Shown here: in pieces, positions 41,802 through 51,161 of the stretch | Numbering within the stretch: position 1 is the stretch's first letter | Layout: each line of letters starts with the position of its first letter | Assembly: GCA_050955045.1 (NCBI GenBank) | Contig: JBPBQV010000031.1 | Span: forward strand, 1 to 64,000 | Source of the DNA: Mucilaginibacter_A sp050955045 | GTDB lineage: Bacteria; Bacteroidota; Bacteroidia; Sphingobacteriales; Sphingobacteriaceae | Direction: 5' to 3' | Length of the DNA: 64,000 nt | Made by a program: the position numbers and the translations under genes | The notes under the pieces: generated by a model | The model's database searches: none | The model's input: the letters and a program-made list of their open reading frames with translations, nothing else | Told to the model about the DNA's origin: nothing

Positions 41802-42911
41802 TTAATTAATTATTTGGTTTAGTTGTGTATTAATTTTGTTTGCTTGTGCAATATTGCCAATTTTATCGTAAAGTAATTTTAAAGTTTGCAAAAAATAAGG
41901 ATCGTTTGGATTTAATTCATTGGCTTTTTCCAGATATGTACTTGCCAAAACATAATTTTCTGATTCCAAATTCTGATCTGCAATTCCTTTTTTCATATAT
42001 AAAACACCTAAGTTAAAAACAGGATCATAACTTGTTGAATTTACCTTAATCGCTTTTTTATAAAAATTTTCTGCCTGAGCAGTTTCATTCAAATGATCAT
42101 AACATGTTGCAGCCAGAAAATTAATATCATAATTATCCGGACCAGACTTAACCAAATTGCTTAACAACGCTCTTAACGCCACGTAATCTTTTTTGTTGTT
42201 GTAAACGTTCGCCTCCTCATATAGCAAATTCTTGTTGTCCGGATAAAGTAATCTGCCGGTTTTAATTGCTTTTAACGCTTTTGCTGTGTCGCCTAATATC
42301 TTATAGTTTTTTTGTGCAGTTAAGATAACTTCCGCTCCTGCTTTGCCGCTGGCTATTAAATTTTCATAATAAACAGCAGATTTACTTAACTCACCCATTT
42401 TTGTTGATGCATAAGCCATATAAATTTCAAGATGATTTGCCTCCGGAACCAAAACTTTTGCTTTATCAAAATTACTTACGGCTGTTGCATAATTTCCGCG
42501 CTGCATATCATTAAAACCTTTCCGGATATACACGTTCGCAATATTACTTTTGATATAAGTAAGCTCAGCAGCATAATTGTAAACTTTCTTTTTGTTATAA
42601 AGTGTATCTGCGTAAATATTTATGCCGGAGAAAAAATTATCCGGCATTTTTAACGTATTAAGCGAATCTGCATAAACTAACGTGCTATAAACTACCGCTT
42701 TATAAACACTTTTGTACAGGTTTATAGAATCTTTACGTGTTACAATTGTTTTATCGATTGCTTTTTTGGCCTCGCCGAGGTATTTCAGGTCATGCTTTTG
42801 ATTGTAAAAAGCCATGTTATTAAACACATCCTTCAACTCCTCCGATTGGGAAAAAGCAAAGGATGTGCCTGTAATCATAAAAAAGATTGATAAAAGAAGC
42901 TTTCGGGCCAT
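41802..42911 (-). CDS. Exported TPR repeat protein
   Basis: A 369-residue protein with a signal peptide (LLLSIFFMITGTSFAFSQ) and about six tetratricopeptide units, for example RGNYATAVSNFDKAKVLVPEANHLEIYMAY near 138-167, LNETAQAENFYKKAIKVNSTSYDPVFNLGVLYMKKG and YVLASTYLEKANELNPNDPYFL. It lies nine bases after gyrA and two bases before the second TPR gene. The two TPR proteins are alike in layout and may act together in the envelope; no specific role can be read. Confidence 0.88.
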   Translation of the reverse strand: MARKLLLSIFFMITGTSFAFSQSEELKDVFNNMAFYNQKHDLKYLGEAKKAIDKTIVTRKDSINLYKSVYKAVVYSTLVYADSLNTLKMPDNFFSGINIYADTLYNKKKVYNYAAELTYIKSNIANVYIRKGFNDMQRGNYATAVSNFDKAKVLVPEANHLEIYMAYASTKMGELSKSAVYYENLIASGKAGAEVILTAQKNYKILGDTAKALKAIKTGRLLYPDNKNLLYEEANVYNNKKDYVALRALLSNLVKSGPDNYDINFLAATCYDHLNETAQAENFYKKAIKVNSTSYDPVFNLGVLYMKKGIADQNLESENYVLASTYLEKANELNPNDPYFLQTLKLLYDKIGNIAQANKINTQLNQIIN

Positions 42912-42920
42912 CTTTAAAAT

Positions 42921-45602
42921 TTATTTTTCAAATTCGTCTTCGTCAGCTTCTTCATCAAAATCATCATCAGCCGGTTCTTCCGGTTCAGCTTCTTCTGCAT
43001 CCTCCAAGTCTTCATCATCTTCCAACACAGTTTCATCATCTTCAGATTCTGTTGTACGGGGACCATGATCCATCATCGGATTTTCTGCCTCTAAAAGATG
43101 CTCTACGGCTTCTTCAATTTCAGCAGCAATTTCTTCTTCCTTTTCAATTGTTGCTACAGATGCAATTGCATCACCTTCCTTTAAAGAAATCAACCTTACA
43201 CCTTGTGTGGCACGTCCCATTGAACGTAAACCGCTTACCGCAATCCGGATAATGATACCAGAACGGTTAATAATCATCAGATCATCTTTATCCGTAACGT
43301 CTTTTATCGCTACCAATAAACCTGTTTTATCGGTGATATTCAGCGTTCTAACACCTTTTCCTCCCCTGTTGGTTACGCGGTAATCATCAATATCAGTACG
43401 TTTACCATAACCTTTTTCCGATACAACTAAAACTGTAGTTTCTGGATCGTTAACCGAAATCATCCCAACAACTTCGTCTGTTGTCGTATCCAGATAAATT
43501 CCTCTAACACCAGTTGCCGTTCTGCCCATTGGCCTAACTTTGCTTTCATTAAAACGAATTGCACGACCAGAACGTAACGCCATTAAAATTTCGCTGCTGC
43601 CGGTTGTTAAACGAGCTTCAAGCAACTGATCTCCTTCATTGATATTAATCGCATTAATTCCATTTGAACGGACGCGAGAATAAGCTTCCAGAGAAGTTTT
43701 TTTAATGATACCTTTTTTAGTACACATAATTATGAAGTTGTTTTCCAGGTATTCTCGGTCTTTCAAATTGATAATTTTGATATACGCTTTGATGTTTTCT
43801 TCCTTCGGAATGTTGATGATATTCTGGATAGCACGACCTTTTGAAGTACGCGTTCCTTCCGGGATTTCAAACACACGCAACCAGAAACAGCGGCCTGCTT
43901 CCGTAAAAAATAACATGTAATTGTGGTTAGAAGCAATCAATAAATGCTCGATAAAATCAGCATCACGGCTGTTGCTGCCGATAGAACCTTTTCCGCCCCG
44001 GCCTTGTGTGCGATATTCAGTCAAAGGTGTGCGTTTAATATAACCTTCGCGGGAAATCGTAATTACAACGTCTTCGTTTTCAATAAAATCTTCCGTCATC
44101 ATTTCTGCGGAAGAATGCATGATTTCAGTTTTACGTTTGTCGCCGTATCTGTCTTTTACTTCCAGTAATTCGGTTTTGATGATTTCCATCCGCATGCCTT
44201 CATCGCCCAAAATCATTTTCAAGTGATCAATCTGCTTCATCAGTTCGGCGTATTCAGCTTTAATCTTATCACGCTCCAGTCCGGTTAAACGGCGAAGCGT
44301 CATATCCAAAATTGCACGCGCCTGAATATCAGATAACTCAAATTGCGTAATTAAACCTTCACGGGCTTCATCAGGCGTACCAGAATTTCTGATCAAACGA
44401 ATCACTTCATCCAAATGATCCAGCGCAATCAGCAAACCTTCTAGAATATGCGCACGTTTTTGTGCATCAGCCAAATCAAAACGCGTACGGCGGATTACAA
44501 CTTCGTGCCTGTGCTCTACAAAATGATGAATCAGGTCTTTCAGGTTCAGCTGCATCGGCCTTCCTTTTACTAACGCAATATTATTTACGCTAAAAGAAGT
44601 TTGCAGCGAAGTGTATTTATAAAGATTGTTGAGAACAATAGCTGAGTTAGCATCTCTTTTTATCTCGTAAACGATGCGAATACCTTCGCGGTTGGATTCA
44701 TCACGGATATCAGAAATACCTTCAATTTTTTTATCATTAATGAGATCAGCAGTTGCTTTGATCATCGTTGATTTATTTACCTGATACGGAATTTCGCTTA
44801 CCACAATGCGTTCGCGGTCATTGCCATAAGTTTCAATCTCGGCTTTTGCCCTTAAAACTACGCGGCCACGTCCGGTTTCCAAAGCTTCGCGGATACCTTC
44901 CACACCATAAATAATACCACCAGTTGGAAAATCTGGTGCTTTTACATGCAGCATCAATTCGCTGATCTCGATATCACGATTATCAATATAAGCCATCGTG
45001 GCATCAATTACTTCGCTTAAATTATGCGGAGCCATGTTAGTAGCCATACCAACTGCAATACCAGATGCGCCGTTTACCAGCAAATTTGGGATACGCGCCG
45101 GTAAAACAGTTGGTTCTTCCAGTGAATCATCAAAATTTAGCTGGTAATCGATGGTATCTTTGTTGATATCGGCCAGCATTTCTTCTGCAATTTTGCGCAA
45201 ACGTGCTTCTGTATAACGCATTGCTGCCGGACTGTCGCCATCTATAGAACCGTAATTTCCCTGACCGTCAACCAGCGGATAACGCAAACTCCAATCCTGC
45301 GCCATCCGAACCATGGTATCATAAACAGAAGAATCTCCGTGCGGGTGATACTTACCCATCACCTCTCCTACAATACGAGCAGATTTTTTAAACGGTTTAG
45401 TAGAATTTAGACCCAGATCAAGCATACCAAAAAGTACGCGGCGGTGTACTGGTTTTAAACCATCACGTACATCAGGCAAAGCCCTGGAAACGATAACCGA
45501 CATCGAATAATCGATGTATGCCGATTTCATTTCATCTTCAATATTTATCGGAATTATTCTGTCTTCTGGTAATTTAGGGTTTTCCCCAGTTTCTTCGGCC
45601 AT
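42921..45602 (-). CDS. gyrA: DNA gyrase subunit A
   Basis: An 893-residue subunit that cuts and rejoins DNA to add negative supercoils. The start at 45602 (MAEETGENPK) is preferred over an in-frame ATG 36 bases upstream. The catalytic tyrosine is Tyr130 in AAMRYTEARL. The quinolone-resistance region HPHGDSSVYDTMVRMAQ has Ser91 and Asp95, the usual susceptible residues. The C-terminal beta-pinwheel has blades with YRTQGRGGKGSIGS and YRVTNRGGKGVRTL, the latter close to the GyrA box. The protein ends in an acidic tail of over 40 residues (DEDLEDAEEAEPEE type), common in this phylum. Two TPR genes follow. Confidence 0.98.
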   Translation of the reverse strand: MAEETGENPKLPEDRIIPINIEDEMKSAYIDYSMSVIVSRALPDVRDGLKPVHRRVLFGMLDLGLNSTKPFKKSARIVGEVMGKYHPHGDSSVYDTMVRMAQDWSLRYPLVDGQGNYGSIDGDSPAAMRYTEARLRKIAEEMLADINKDTIDYQLNFDDSLEEPTVLPARIPNLLVNGASGIAVGMATNMAPHNLSEVIDATMAYIDNRDIEISELMLHVKAPDFPTGGIIYGVEGIREALETGRGRVVLRAKAEIETYGNDRERIVVSEIPYQVNKSTMIKATADLINDKKIEGISDIRDESNREGIRIVYEIKRDANSAIVLNNLYKYTSLQTSFSVNNIALVKGRPMQLNLKDLIHHFVEHRHEVVIRRTRFDLADAQKRAHILEGLLIALDHLDEVIRLIRNSGTPDEAREGLITQFELSDIQARAILDMTLRRLTGLERDKIKAEYAELMKQIDHLKMILGDEGMRMEIIKTELLEVKDRYGDKRKTEIMHSSAEMMTEDFIENEDVVITISREGYIKRTPLTEYRTQGRGGKGSIGSNSRDADFIEHLLIASNHNYMLFFTEAGRCFWLRVFEIPEGTRTSKGRAIQNIINIPKEENIKAYIKIINLKDREYLENNFIIMCTKKGIIKKTSLEAYSRVRSNGINAININEGDQLLEARLTTGSSEILMALRSGRAIRFNESKVRPMGRTATGVRGIYLDTTTDEVVGMISVNDPETTVLVVSEKGYGKRTDIDDYRVTNRGGKGVRTLNITDKTGLLVAIKDVTDKDDLMIINRSGIIIRIAVSGLRSMGRATQGVRLISLKEGDAIASVATIEKEEEIAAEIEEAVEHLLEAENPMMDHGPRTTESEDDETVLEDDEDLEDAEEAEPEEPADDDFDEEADEDEFEK

Positions 45603-45736
45603 TGTTGTGTTATAGATTCTTAAAATGATACTTGGCAAACTTTGCTAAATACCGCGATTTTACACGCGAAATTACGAAAATATAACGATAAAAACAGCTT
45701 CAAAAAGGGATAATTACAGCGGAAAAGGCAGATTAG

Positions 45737-45750
45737 ATGCTTCTTTTATC
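45737..45750 (+). repeat. Dispersed 14-mer, exact intergenic copy
   Basis: ATGCTTCTTTTATC exactly. It is the first of three copies in the 264-base gap between hemF and gyrA. Confidence 0.75.
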
Positions 45751-45803
45751 CACATAAAATTCAGCTGAAAATAGTCTAAAGAAAATTTTGAAACATCTGG
45801 TTT

Positions 45804-45861
45804 AATTTGAGGGATTGATGCTTCTTTTATCAACCCAAATTTAGGTTGATAAAAGAAGCAT
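45804..45861. repeat. Perfect inverted pair of the dispersed 14-mer
   Basis: Exact copies at 45818-45831 (plus) and 45848-45861 (minus) are part of an 18-bp perfect stem, ATGCTTCTTTTATCAACC and its complement, with an eight-base loop. The first copy is also flanked by AATTTGAGGGATTG and CAACCCAAATT, which can pair instead. It directly follows the hemF stop, so it may act as a terminator; alternative pairings are mutually exclusive. Confidence 0.85.
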
Positions 45862-45866
45862 TTTAT

Positions 45867-46781
45867 TTAATTTGCCCAATCAATTCCTTTTCGCAACAAG
45901 CTGTTTGTTTTTTCTTCCGGACTGCCGGGTTTTGGATGAAAATTGTAAATCCATCGGGCTTGCGGCGGCATACTCATTAAAATAGATTCAATCCGGCCAT
46001 TGGTTTCCAGTCCGAATTTAGTGCCCGAATCATAAACTAAATTAAATTCGGCATAACGGCTGCGGCGCTGATATTGCCAGTTCTGCTCTTCTTCTGTATA
46101 ACTTTTGTGCCGGTTCCGATTCATTAATTCTGTGTAAACCGGAATGAAAGTACGGCCCACGCTTTTCGAGAATTCAAAAATATCTGTCCAGCTTAAATCA
46201 TCGTTTGCGGCCAGCCGATCAAAAAAAATTCCACCAATTCCGCGGGTTTCATTCCGGTGTTTGATGCAGAAATATTCATCGGCCCATGTTTTAAATCTTG
46301 GATAAAAATTGTGGTGATAAGTATCGCAGCAGTTTTTAAGCTGGCGGTGGAAAAAACGTGCATCTTCTTCAATTACAAAGTGCGGCGTTAAGTCAATGCC
46401 TCCGCCAAACCAGCGTATTGGTTTTTCGCCAGAAACTGAAGATGGCATTTCAAAATAACGAATGTTCATGTGGATGATGGGCACCCAGGGATGGTTTGGG
46501 TGTATCACAATAGAAACGCCGGTTGCGAAAAAATCGTCCTGATCTACGTTTAATGATTTTTTTAAAACATCCGAAAGCTGACCATGTACTGCCGAAAAGT
46601 TTACGCCGCCTTTTTCAATAATTTTTCCGTTTTGGATAATTCTGGTACGGCCGCCGCCACCGCCTTCGCGCTGCCATGTTTCCTGCTCAAAATGTGCCTC
46701 ACCATCCAACTGCTCTAATGCAGCACAGATTTCATCCTGTATCAACTGATATTCTTCTGCTATCTGTTCTTTCGTAATCAT
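45867..46781 (-). CDS. hemF: Oxygen-dependent coproporphyrinogen III oxidase
   Basis: A 304-residue enzyme that turns coproporphyrinogen III into protoporphyrinogen IX with oxygen, late in haem synthesis. Family segments are intact: EQETWQREGGGGGRTRIIQNG near 32-52, KGGVNFSAVHG, SIVIHPNHPWVPIIHMNIRYFE near 105-126, RWFGGGIDLTPHF, and the C-terminal SMPPQARWIYNFHPKPGSPEE. It is cytoplasmic, with no signal peptide. It is followed by a cluster of dispersed repeats and preceded by an MFS transporter on the same strand with a 31-base gap, so the two may be co-transcribed. Confidence 0.97.
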   Translation of the reverse strand: MITKEQIAEEYQLIQDEICAALEQLDGEAHFEQETWQREGGGGGRTRIIQNGKIIEKGGVNFSAVHGQLSDVLKKSLNVDQDDFFATGVSIVIHPNHPWVPIIHMNIRYFEMPSSVSGEKPIRWFGGGIDLTPHFVIEEDARFFHRQLKNCCDTYHHNFYPRFKTWADEYFCIKHRNETRGIGGIFFDRLAANDDLSWTDIFEFSKSVGRTFIPVYTELMNRNRHKSYTEEEQNWQYQRRSRYAEFNLVYDSGTKFGLETNGRIESILMSMPPQARWIYNFHPKPGSPEEKTNSLLRKGIDWAN

Positions 46782-46812
46782 GGCAACAATTTCTGAAGTA
46801 AAATTTTAATTT

Positions 46813-48081
46813 TTATACGCTTGCGGAGGCTGTTCTGTTCGTTTCATCAGCATCATCTTCCATATAATCCAAATCTTTATCAAAAGATTCTTTTAACTGT
46901 GTGATGGAGAAAAATGCGATCACAACCAGCGCAACCATCATAATCCTGGCACTGCTGATAATACCGTATTGTGTTACCAATCGTTCAAAAATAAAAGTAA
47001 TCGGGATTAAAGCGCCTCGTACAAAATTCGGGACGGTTGTGGTTACGGTTGCCCGGATATTGGTACCAAACTGCTCGGAAGCAATGGTTACAAACGTGGC
47101 CCAATATCCGCAGGAAAAACCCATAAACAAGCACAACCAGATAAATTGTTGCTCGGTAATACCAACAGTTTGCAGGTAAACAAACGCGCTAATCAGCGAT
47201 AAAACATGAAAAAGCATCATGGTGATTTTACGCGAACGGGTAATTTGTGCCATCAATCCCGCAAATAAATCGCCGGCGGCAATGCCAAAATACGTGTATA
47301 AAATACCAGTTCCGGCACTTAAAACATCGGTTGCTTGCAAGGCTTTTCCGATCTCCGGAGCTTGTGTAACCAAAATCCCTACGACGAACCAAAGCGGCGC
47401 GCCTATTAAAATACAGTATAAATATTTTGAAAATCTTCTTCGGCTCGTAAAAAGCATCAGCATGTTGCCGCGCTTTACGCTGCTGTGTTTGGCTTCTTTA
47501 AACATGCCGCTTTCAAATGTTCCGGCACGTAGCAGCAACAGTAAAAAACCTAATCCGCCACCCACAAAATAGGAAGTTTGCCAGCTGAAATGTTTAGCAA
47601 TTGTAGCTGCAATGGCTGCACCAAACAATCCAACTACAGCAACCATCATGGTGCCATAACCGCGGGTTTTTCTGCTGAGGGTTTCACTGACTAATGTAAT
47701 CCCGGCGCCTAATTCTCCGGCCAATCCAATTCCGGCAACAAAACGAACAAAGGCGTACATCCCCACAGAATGAACCAATCCATTAGCAAAATTTGCTATC
47801 GAGTACAGTAAAATCGACCCAAACAGTACTTTTATCCGGCCAAATTTATCACCAATAATTCCCCACAAAATACCGCCGATTAACAGGCCGCCCATTTGCA
47901 TATTCAGCACAAACTCGCCATCTAAACGCATATCTTCTGGCTTCACACCAATATCTTTAAAGCTTTGCAGACGGACGATGGAAAAGATCACCAAATCGTA
48001 TATATCCACAAAATAGCCCAGCGCAGCAACAATCACCAGGAAAATGATATTTCTTTTTTGGGCTGATTCTGAAACAGTCAT
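46813..48081 (-). CDS. MFS transporter, sugar/organic-acid porter type
   Basis: A 422-residue inner-membrane carrier with 12 predicted helices. Family signatures include GYFVDIYDLVIFSIV in helix 1, the loop 2-3 motif GDKFGRIKVLFGS near 83-95, and VRFVAGIGLAGELGAGITLVSE in helices 4-5. The C-terminus is acidic (DDADETNRTASASV). The layout with helix-1 Asp and the GELGAG motif is that of metabolite:proton symporters for sugars or aromatic/organic acids. The substrate cannot be set. It is divergent from the Fe-alcohol dehydrogenase gene. Confidence 0.9.
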   Translation of the reverse strand: MTVSESAQKRNIIFLVIVAALGYFVDIYDLVIFSIVRLQSFKDIGVKPEDMRLDGEFVLNMQMGGLLIGGILWGIIGDKFGRIKVLFGSILLYSIANFANGLVHSVGMYAFVRFVAGIGLAGELGAGITLVSETLSRKTRGYGTMMVAVVGLFGAAIAATIAKHFSWQTSYFVGGGLGFLLLLLRAGTFESGMFKEAKHSSVKRGNMLMLFTSRRRFSKYLYCILIGAPLWFVVGILVTQAPEIGKALQATDVLSAGTGILYTYFGIAAGDLFAGLMAQITRSRKITMMLFHVLSLISAFVYLQTVGITEQQFIWLCLFMGFSCGYWATFVTIASEQFGTNIRATVTTTVPNFVRGALIPITFIFERLVTQYGIISSARIMMVALVVIAFFSITQLKESFDKDLDYMEDDADETNRTASASV

Positions 48082-48172
48082 GCTAAAAAATTGTAATTTC
48101 TGAAATTATAAAGGCTGTAAATATATTTAATTTTAAATTATTAAAAGTAACTGGCTTTGTTATAAAAACTAT

Positions 48173-48186
48173 GCTAAAAGAAGTAT
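48173..48186 (-). repeat. Dispersed 14-mer variant between divergent genes
   Basis: GCTAAAAGAAGTAT on the plus strand, two bases from the consensus complement. It lies between the MFS and Fe-alcohol dehydrogenase starts, so it cannot be a terminator there. Confidence 0.55.
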
Positions 48187-48228
48187 GTATTAATATATGT
48201 TTTTAAGAATTCAGATTATATTAGCTTG

Positions 48229-49383
48229 ATGGAAAACTTTGTACACTATAATCCAACTAAAGTTATCTTCGGACAGGAAGTTGCCGATCAGCTTCCAACA
48301 GAAATTCACTGGAAAAAGGCTCTGGTTATTATTGGTGAAAATTCGGTCAAAAAAAATGGCTTGTATGCGCGCGTAGTTTCTTTGATGAATATGGCCGGAT
48401 TAGAGCATACTACATACGAAGGTGTAAAAGCAAGTGCTACTTATCAGGATGCAGATGAGGCAATTAAAGCTGCCCAAAATTACCAGGCAGAAGTAATTAT
48501 CGGTATTGGCGGCTGCTCGGTTATTGATACGGCCAAAGCGGTTGCGCTGGGCTTTTATGGCAACAGTTCGGTTTGGGATTTTTATATGCTAAAAGAAGCA
48601 CCGCCACAAAAAGCATTGCCGGTTTTAAATATTCTCACCATTGCTTCCACCGGTTCGGCCATGAACAACAATTCTGTTTTGTGCGATCATGAAACGGGCA
48701 TTAAAAAAGAATTCAGTTCGCCATTATTTTACCCGAAAACGGCTTTTCTCGATCCTAATTATTCTGTCACCGTGCCTGCCAGGCAAACTGCTCATGGCAT
48801 TTCTATTATGATTGCATACGCTGTTCAGCAGTTTTTGAATGAAGGTGATGCCGCTTTAACTGATCATTTTACAGCTGATCTGGTTCGTTTGGCTATCCAA
48901 AACGGTAAAGAAGTGATGCAGAATTTGCAGGATTACCAGCTGCGCGCCAATTTGATGTGGATAGCAACGGTTGCTTTAAACGATACATTGAGTGCGGGCA
49001 GAAATTATACCGATAAAAGCATCACCTGCCTGGCTTTTGCTTTAGATGTGCGTTACGAAATCGGACACGGCGCATCGCTGGCCATTGTTTTGTGTGCTTG
49101 GCTTAAATTTCATCAATATAGATATTTGAACCGGATCAGGTTTTTAGCGAAACATGTTTTTGGTTCTGAAAGCTTTGACTACGATGCTACAGCAGCCGGT
49201 TTTGTTAAAAATATGGAAGATTTTTACCGAAACATTCAGGTTCCGATAAAGCTTTCCGAAGCAGGAATTGATCTCTCAGAAAAACAAAATATTCTGGAAA
49301 GTTTTAGGCTAAATAAAATTACCGTCAGCAATTACAAAATGGCTGGTAAAGATTACGAAGCATTGCTGGAACTGATGTGGTAG
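48229..49383 (+). CDS. Iron-containing alcohol dehydrogenase
   Basis: A 384-residue group III NAD(P)-dependent alcohol/aldehyde reductase. The ATG at 48229 is preferred over the adjacent TTG. It contains the NPTKVIFG start, the cofactor-binding GIGGCSVIDTAKAVA near 95-109 and a C-terminal IGHGASLAI with metal-binding His. Its metal site resembles but is not identical to the consensus: the usual HxxxH segment reads PARQTAHGISIM, with the other His in the GHGAS segment. By length and motifs it is nearest the YqhD/BDH-type reductases. The physiological substrate is unknown. It ends at a repeat hairpin facing the convergent CAP gene. Confidence 0.93.
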   Translation: MENFVHYNPTKVIFGQEVADQLPTEIHWKKALVIIGENSVKKNGLYARVVSLMNMAGLEHTTYEGVKASATYQDADEAIKAAQNYQAEVIIGIGGCSVIDTAKAVALGFYGNSSVWDFYMLKEAPPQKALPVLNILTIASTGSAMNNNSVLCDHETGIKKEFSSPLFYPKTAFLDPNYSVTVPARQTAHGISIMIAYAVQQFLNEGDAALTDHFTADLVRLAIQNGKEVMQNLQDYQLRANLMWIATVALNDTLSAGRNYTDKSITCLAFALDVRYEIGHGASLAIVLCAWLKFHQYRYLNRIRFLAKHVFGSESFDYDATAAGFVKNMEDFYRNIQVPIKLSEAGIDLSEKQNILESFRLNKITVSNYKMAGKDYEALLELMW

Positions 49384-49384
49384 A

Positions 49385-49416
49385 TTTTAGGCTGATGCTG
49401 TTTTTATCGCCTAAAA
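49385..49416 (+). repeat. Sister-form repeat in the loop of a perfect 8-bp hairpin
   Basis: TTTTAGGC and GCCTAAAA pair perfectly and enclose TGATGCTGTTTTTATC, an exact sister-form copy at 49395-49408. It lies just after the Fe-alcohol dehydrogenase stop and before the convergent CAP gene, so it could also act as a terminator, with AAAA/TTTT at its ends. Confidence 0.8.
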
Positions 49417-49434
49417 ATTGGTATTGATTATAAT

Positions 49435-49971
49435 TTATCGCACAGCCAGATCTTTTGAACCGAATGCGTATCGCCCGCCAAAATCTTCCACCCAATAATA
49501 ATTATATACGTAGGCACCAACTTCTTTAAAAGCCGGGTTCATCAGGTTTTTGCAATGATTTTCACTTTTAAATAATTCCTGATGAACCTGCTCGATGGAT
49601 TGCTGTCCGGCAGCAATATTTTCGCCAATTACGTAACGTTGAAAACCGGTAGGCTGATAGCCAGCTTTTTCAAAGCGCTCCCGGATATGATCGCCATTTA
49701 AACTTTCGTGACTAAAATATTTATTGTCGAACATATCCTTGGCATGACCGGCAGCAGCAGTTGCCAACCGATCACTCCAAACAACCGGAGCAACCGGCGG
49801 CATATAAACATTTCCGCAGTTACAGCCTTGCGTTCTTGTCTGGTTGATTTGATGCAAAACTTCAGAACGAAAACTAAAATCTTTGTCGATAAAAGAAGCA
49901 TCATCTTTGATGAAAGACACACAGAAAAACAAGGGAACAAGCAGCAGGAATTTTAAACCTTTTGGTTTCAT
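49435..49971 (-). CDS. Secreted CAP/SCP domain protein
   Basis: The product is 178 residues from the start at 49971 (MKPKGLKFLLLVPLFFCVSF, signal peptide). The upstream in-frame start adds 14 residues and is less likely. Family features are VLHQINQTRTQGCNC, PPVAPVVWSDRLATAAAGHAKDM with the CAP His, YFSHESLNGDHIRERFEKAGY, GENIAAGQQSIEQVHQEL and KSENHCKNLMNPAFKEVGAYVY. These form the usual His/Glu cavity. The molecular function of bacterial CAP proteins is mostly unknown. The mature N-terminus has DASFIDK, encoded by an exact copy of the dispersed 14-mer (49888-49901). Confidence 0.92.
   Translation of the reverse strand: MKPKGLKFLLLVPLFFCVSFIKDDASFIDKDFSFRSEVLHQINQTRTQGCNCGNVYMPPVAPVVWSDRLATAAAGHAKDMFDNKYFSHESLNGDHIRERFEKAGYQPTGFQRYVIGENIAAGQQSIEQVHQELFKSENHCKNLMNPAFKEVGAYVYNYYWVEDFGGRYAFGSKDLAVR
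49888..49901 (-). repeat. Dispersed 14-mer, exact copy inside the CAP gene
   Basis: ATGCTTCTTTTATC on the minus strand, encoding part of DASFID. The same bases encode DASFI in fecR. Confidence 0.7.
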
Positions 49972-50038
49972 GCGTTTTAAAATCAGTTTGAGCTGATTTG
50001 ATGATAAACGCAAAAGAAAGTTTAAAGGTACGTACGAA

Positions 50039-51022
50039 TTAAAGTTTACACACCATATTCCAGATTTCTTCGTTCACCGGAATGCCTTCTGCTGTATTTT
50101 TATTTCTGGTGATTAAGGTTTTTTCTCCAGGATACCAGATTTTTCCGCCGCTTTCATCCGATGTGCTGGTTTTGGTAAAAGCAATAATCTGTTCAATTAG
50201 GTTTTGATGAAGATCAGGCTGATAAATAGCAATAAAAGTTTGCGACACGCCGGATTCTTTTCCAGAAGCTGTAATTTCTTTGGTTGATTTTCCGCCAGTT
50301 AAAGCAGTAAGCACAACGTCCAGCATCAGCGAAAGCCCGGAGCCTTTCCACATTCCAATAGGTAAAGCTCTTTCTGTTTTCCGGATGGCTGCGGCATCAG
50401 TTGTTAAATTTCCATCTTGGTTATAGCCGCCGGGAAAAGGAAGTGCTTCATTTTTCAACTCATATTCCTGCAATTTACCATAAGAATATTGCGAAACTGC
50501 CATATCCAAAACTAAGTTTCCACCTGCTTTTGGCACGGCAATCACAATCGGATTGTTTCCCAGCCGCGGTTCTTTACCTCCCCAGGGCGGCACATTTGCA
50601 ATGGTGTTGGTAAAACAAATCCCGATACAACCAGTATCAGCCGCTTGCCAACCGTAAGTTCCACCACGCATCCAATGATTGGTATTTTTGATAGTTACAC
50701 AGCCAATTCCGTTTGCTTTTGCCAGTTCGGTTGCCTGTTTCATTGCCAACGAAGCGTTGTACATTCCCGGAGCTAAATGCCCGTTCCAATGCGCTAAAGC
50801 TCCGTTTTCATTTAAAACTTCTGGTTCGGCTTCTGGTTTTACCAAACCGTTTTTCACCAAGTCTATAAATACCGGGAAACGGTTTAAGCCGTGCGAATAC
50901 ACGCCGTCTAAACTGTTTTGTGCAAATATGCCCGAACACAATGCTGCTTTTGCGGCAGAAAAAGAATGTTTTAAAAGGATTCTTTTAAACTCCTGCTGCA
51001 AATCTTGGTAAGTTACGTTCAT
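50039..51022 (-). CDS. Malate/L-lactate dehydrogenase (Ldh) family oxidoreductase
   Basis: The product is 327 residues from the start at 51022 (MNVTYQDLQQEFKRILLKHSFS). A longer frame from 51118 adds 32 unrelated hydrophobic residues that overlap the cspA terminator and is rejected. The family pattern is seen in GVYSHGLNRFPVFIDLVKNG, TIKNTNHWMRGGTYGWQAADTGCIG and TNTIANVPPWGGKEPRLGNNPI. The first includes the catalytic-site His, and the second the NxxHxxxxG motif. Members reduce 2-oxoacids such as 2,3-diketogulonate, or oxidise ureidoglycolate or malate, with NAD(P). Which one applies here is not clear; a sugar-acid role would suit the region. Confidence 0.92.
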   Translation of the reverse strand: MNVTYQDLQQEFKRILLKHSFSAAKAALCSGIFAQNSLDGVYSHGLNRFPVFIDLVKNGLVKPEAEPEVLNENGALAHWNGHLAPGMYNASLAMKQATELAKANGIGCVTIKNTNHWMRGGTYGWQAADTGCIGICFTNTIANVPPWGGKEPRLGNNPIVIAVPKAGGNLVLDMAVSQYSYGKLQEYELKNEALPFPGGYNQDGNLTTDAAAIRKTERALPIGMWKGSGLSLMLDVVLTALTGGKSTKEITASGKESGVSQTFIAIYQPDLHQNLIEQIIAFTKTSTSDESGGKIWYPGEKTLITRNKNTAEGIPVNEEIWNMVCKL

Positions 51023-51106
51023 GTTTTTTTTAAAGTGATTTTTTGAATTTGGTTTGAATAAATATTTTATGCAGATTAGAAAAAAGAAAAAATTCCAGAC
51101 ATAAAA

Positions 51107-51134
51107 AAAGTCTTCCACAGCAATGAAAGACTTT
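51107..51134 (-). terminator. Intrinsic terminator after the cold shock gene
   Basis: AAAGTCTT and AAGACTTT pair with a 12-base spacer. Read leftward from the cold shock gene, the stem is followed by a T run. Confidence 0.8.
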
Positions 51135-51161
51135 AATTTTCGGTTAGGTATATATTTAGTA

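Noticed and set aside
42814..43252. Ser-rich and Leu/His-rich plus-strand frames
   Set aside because: They are shadows of the acidic tail code of gyrA.
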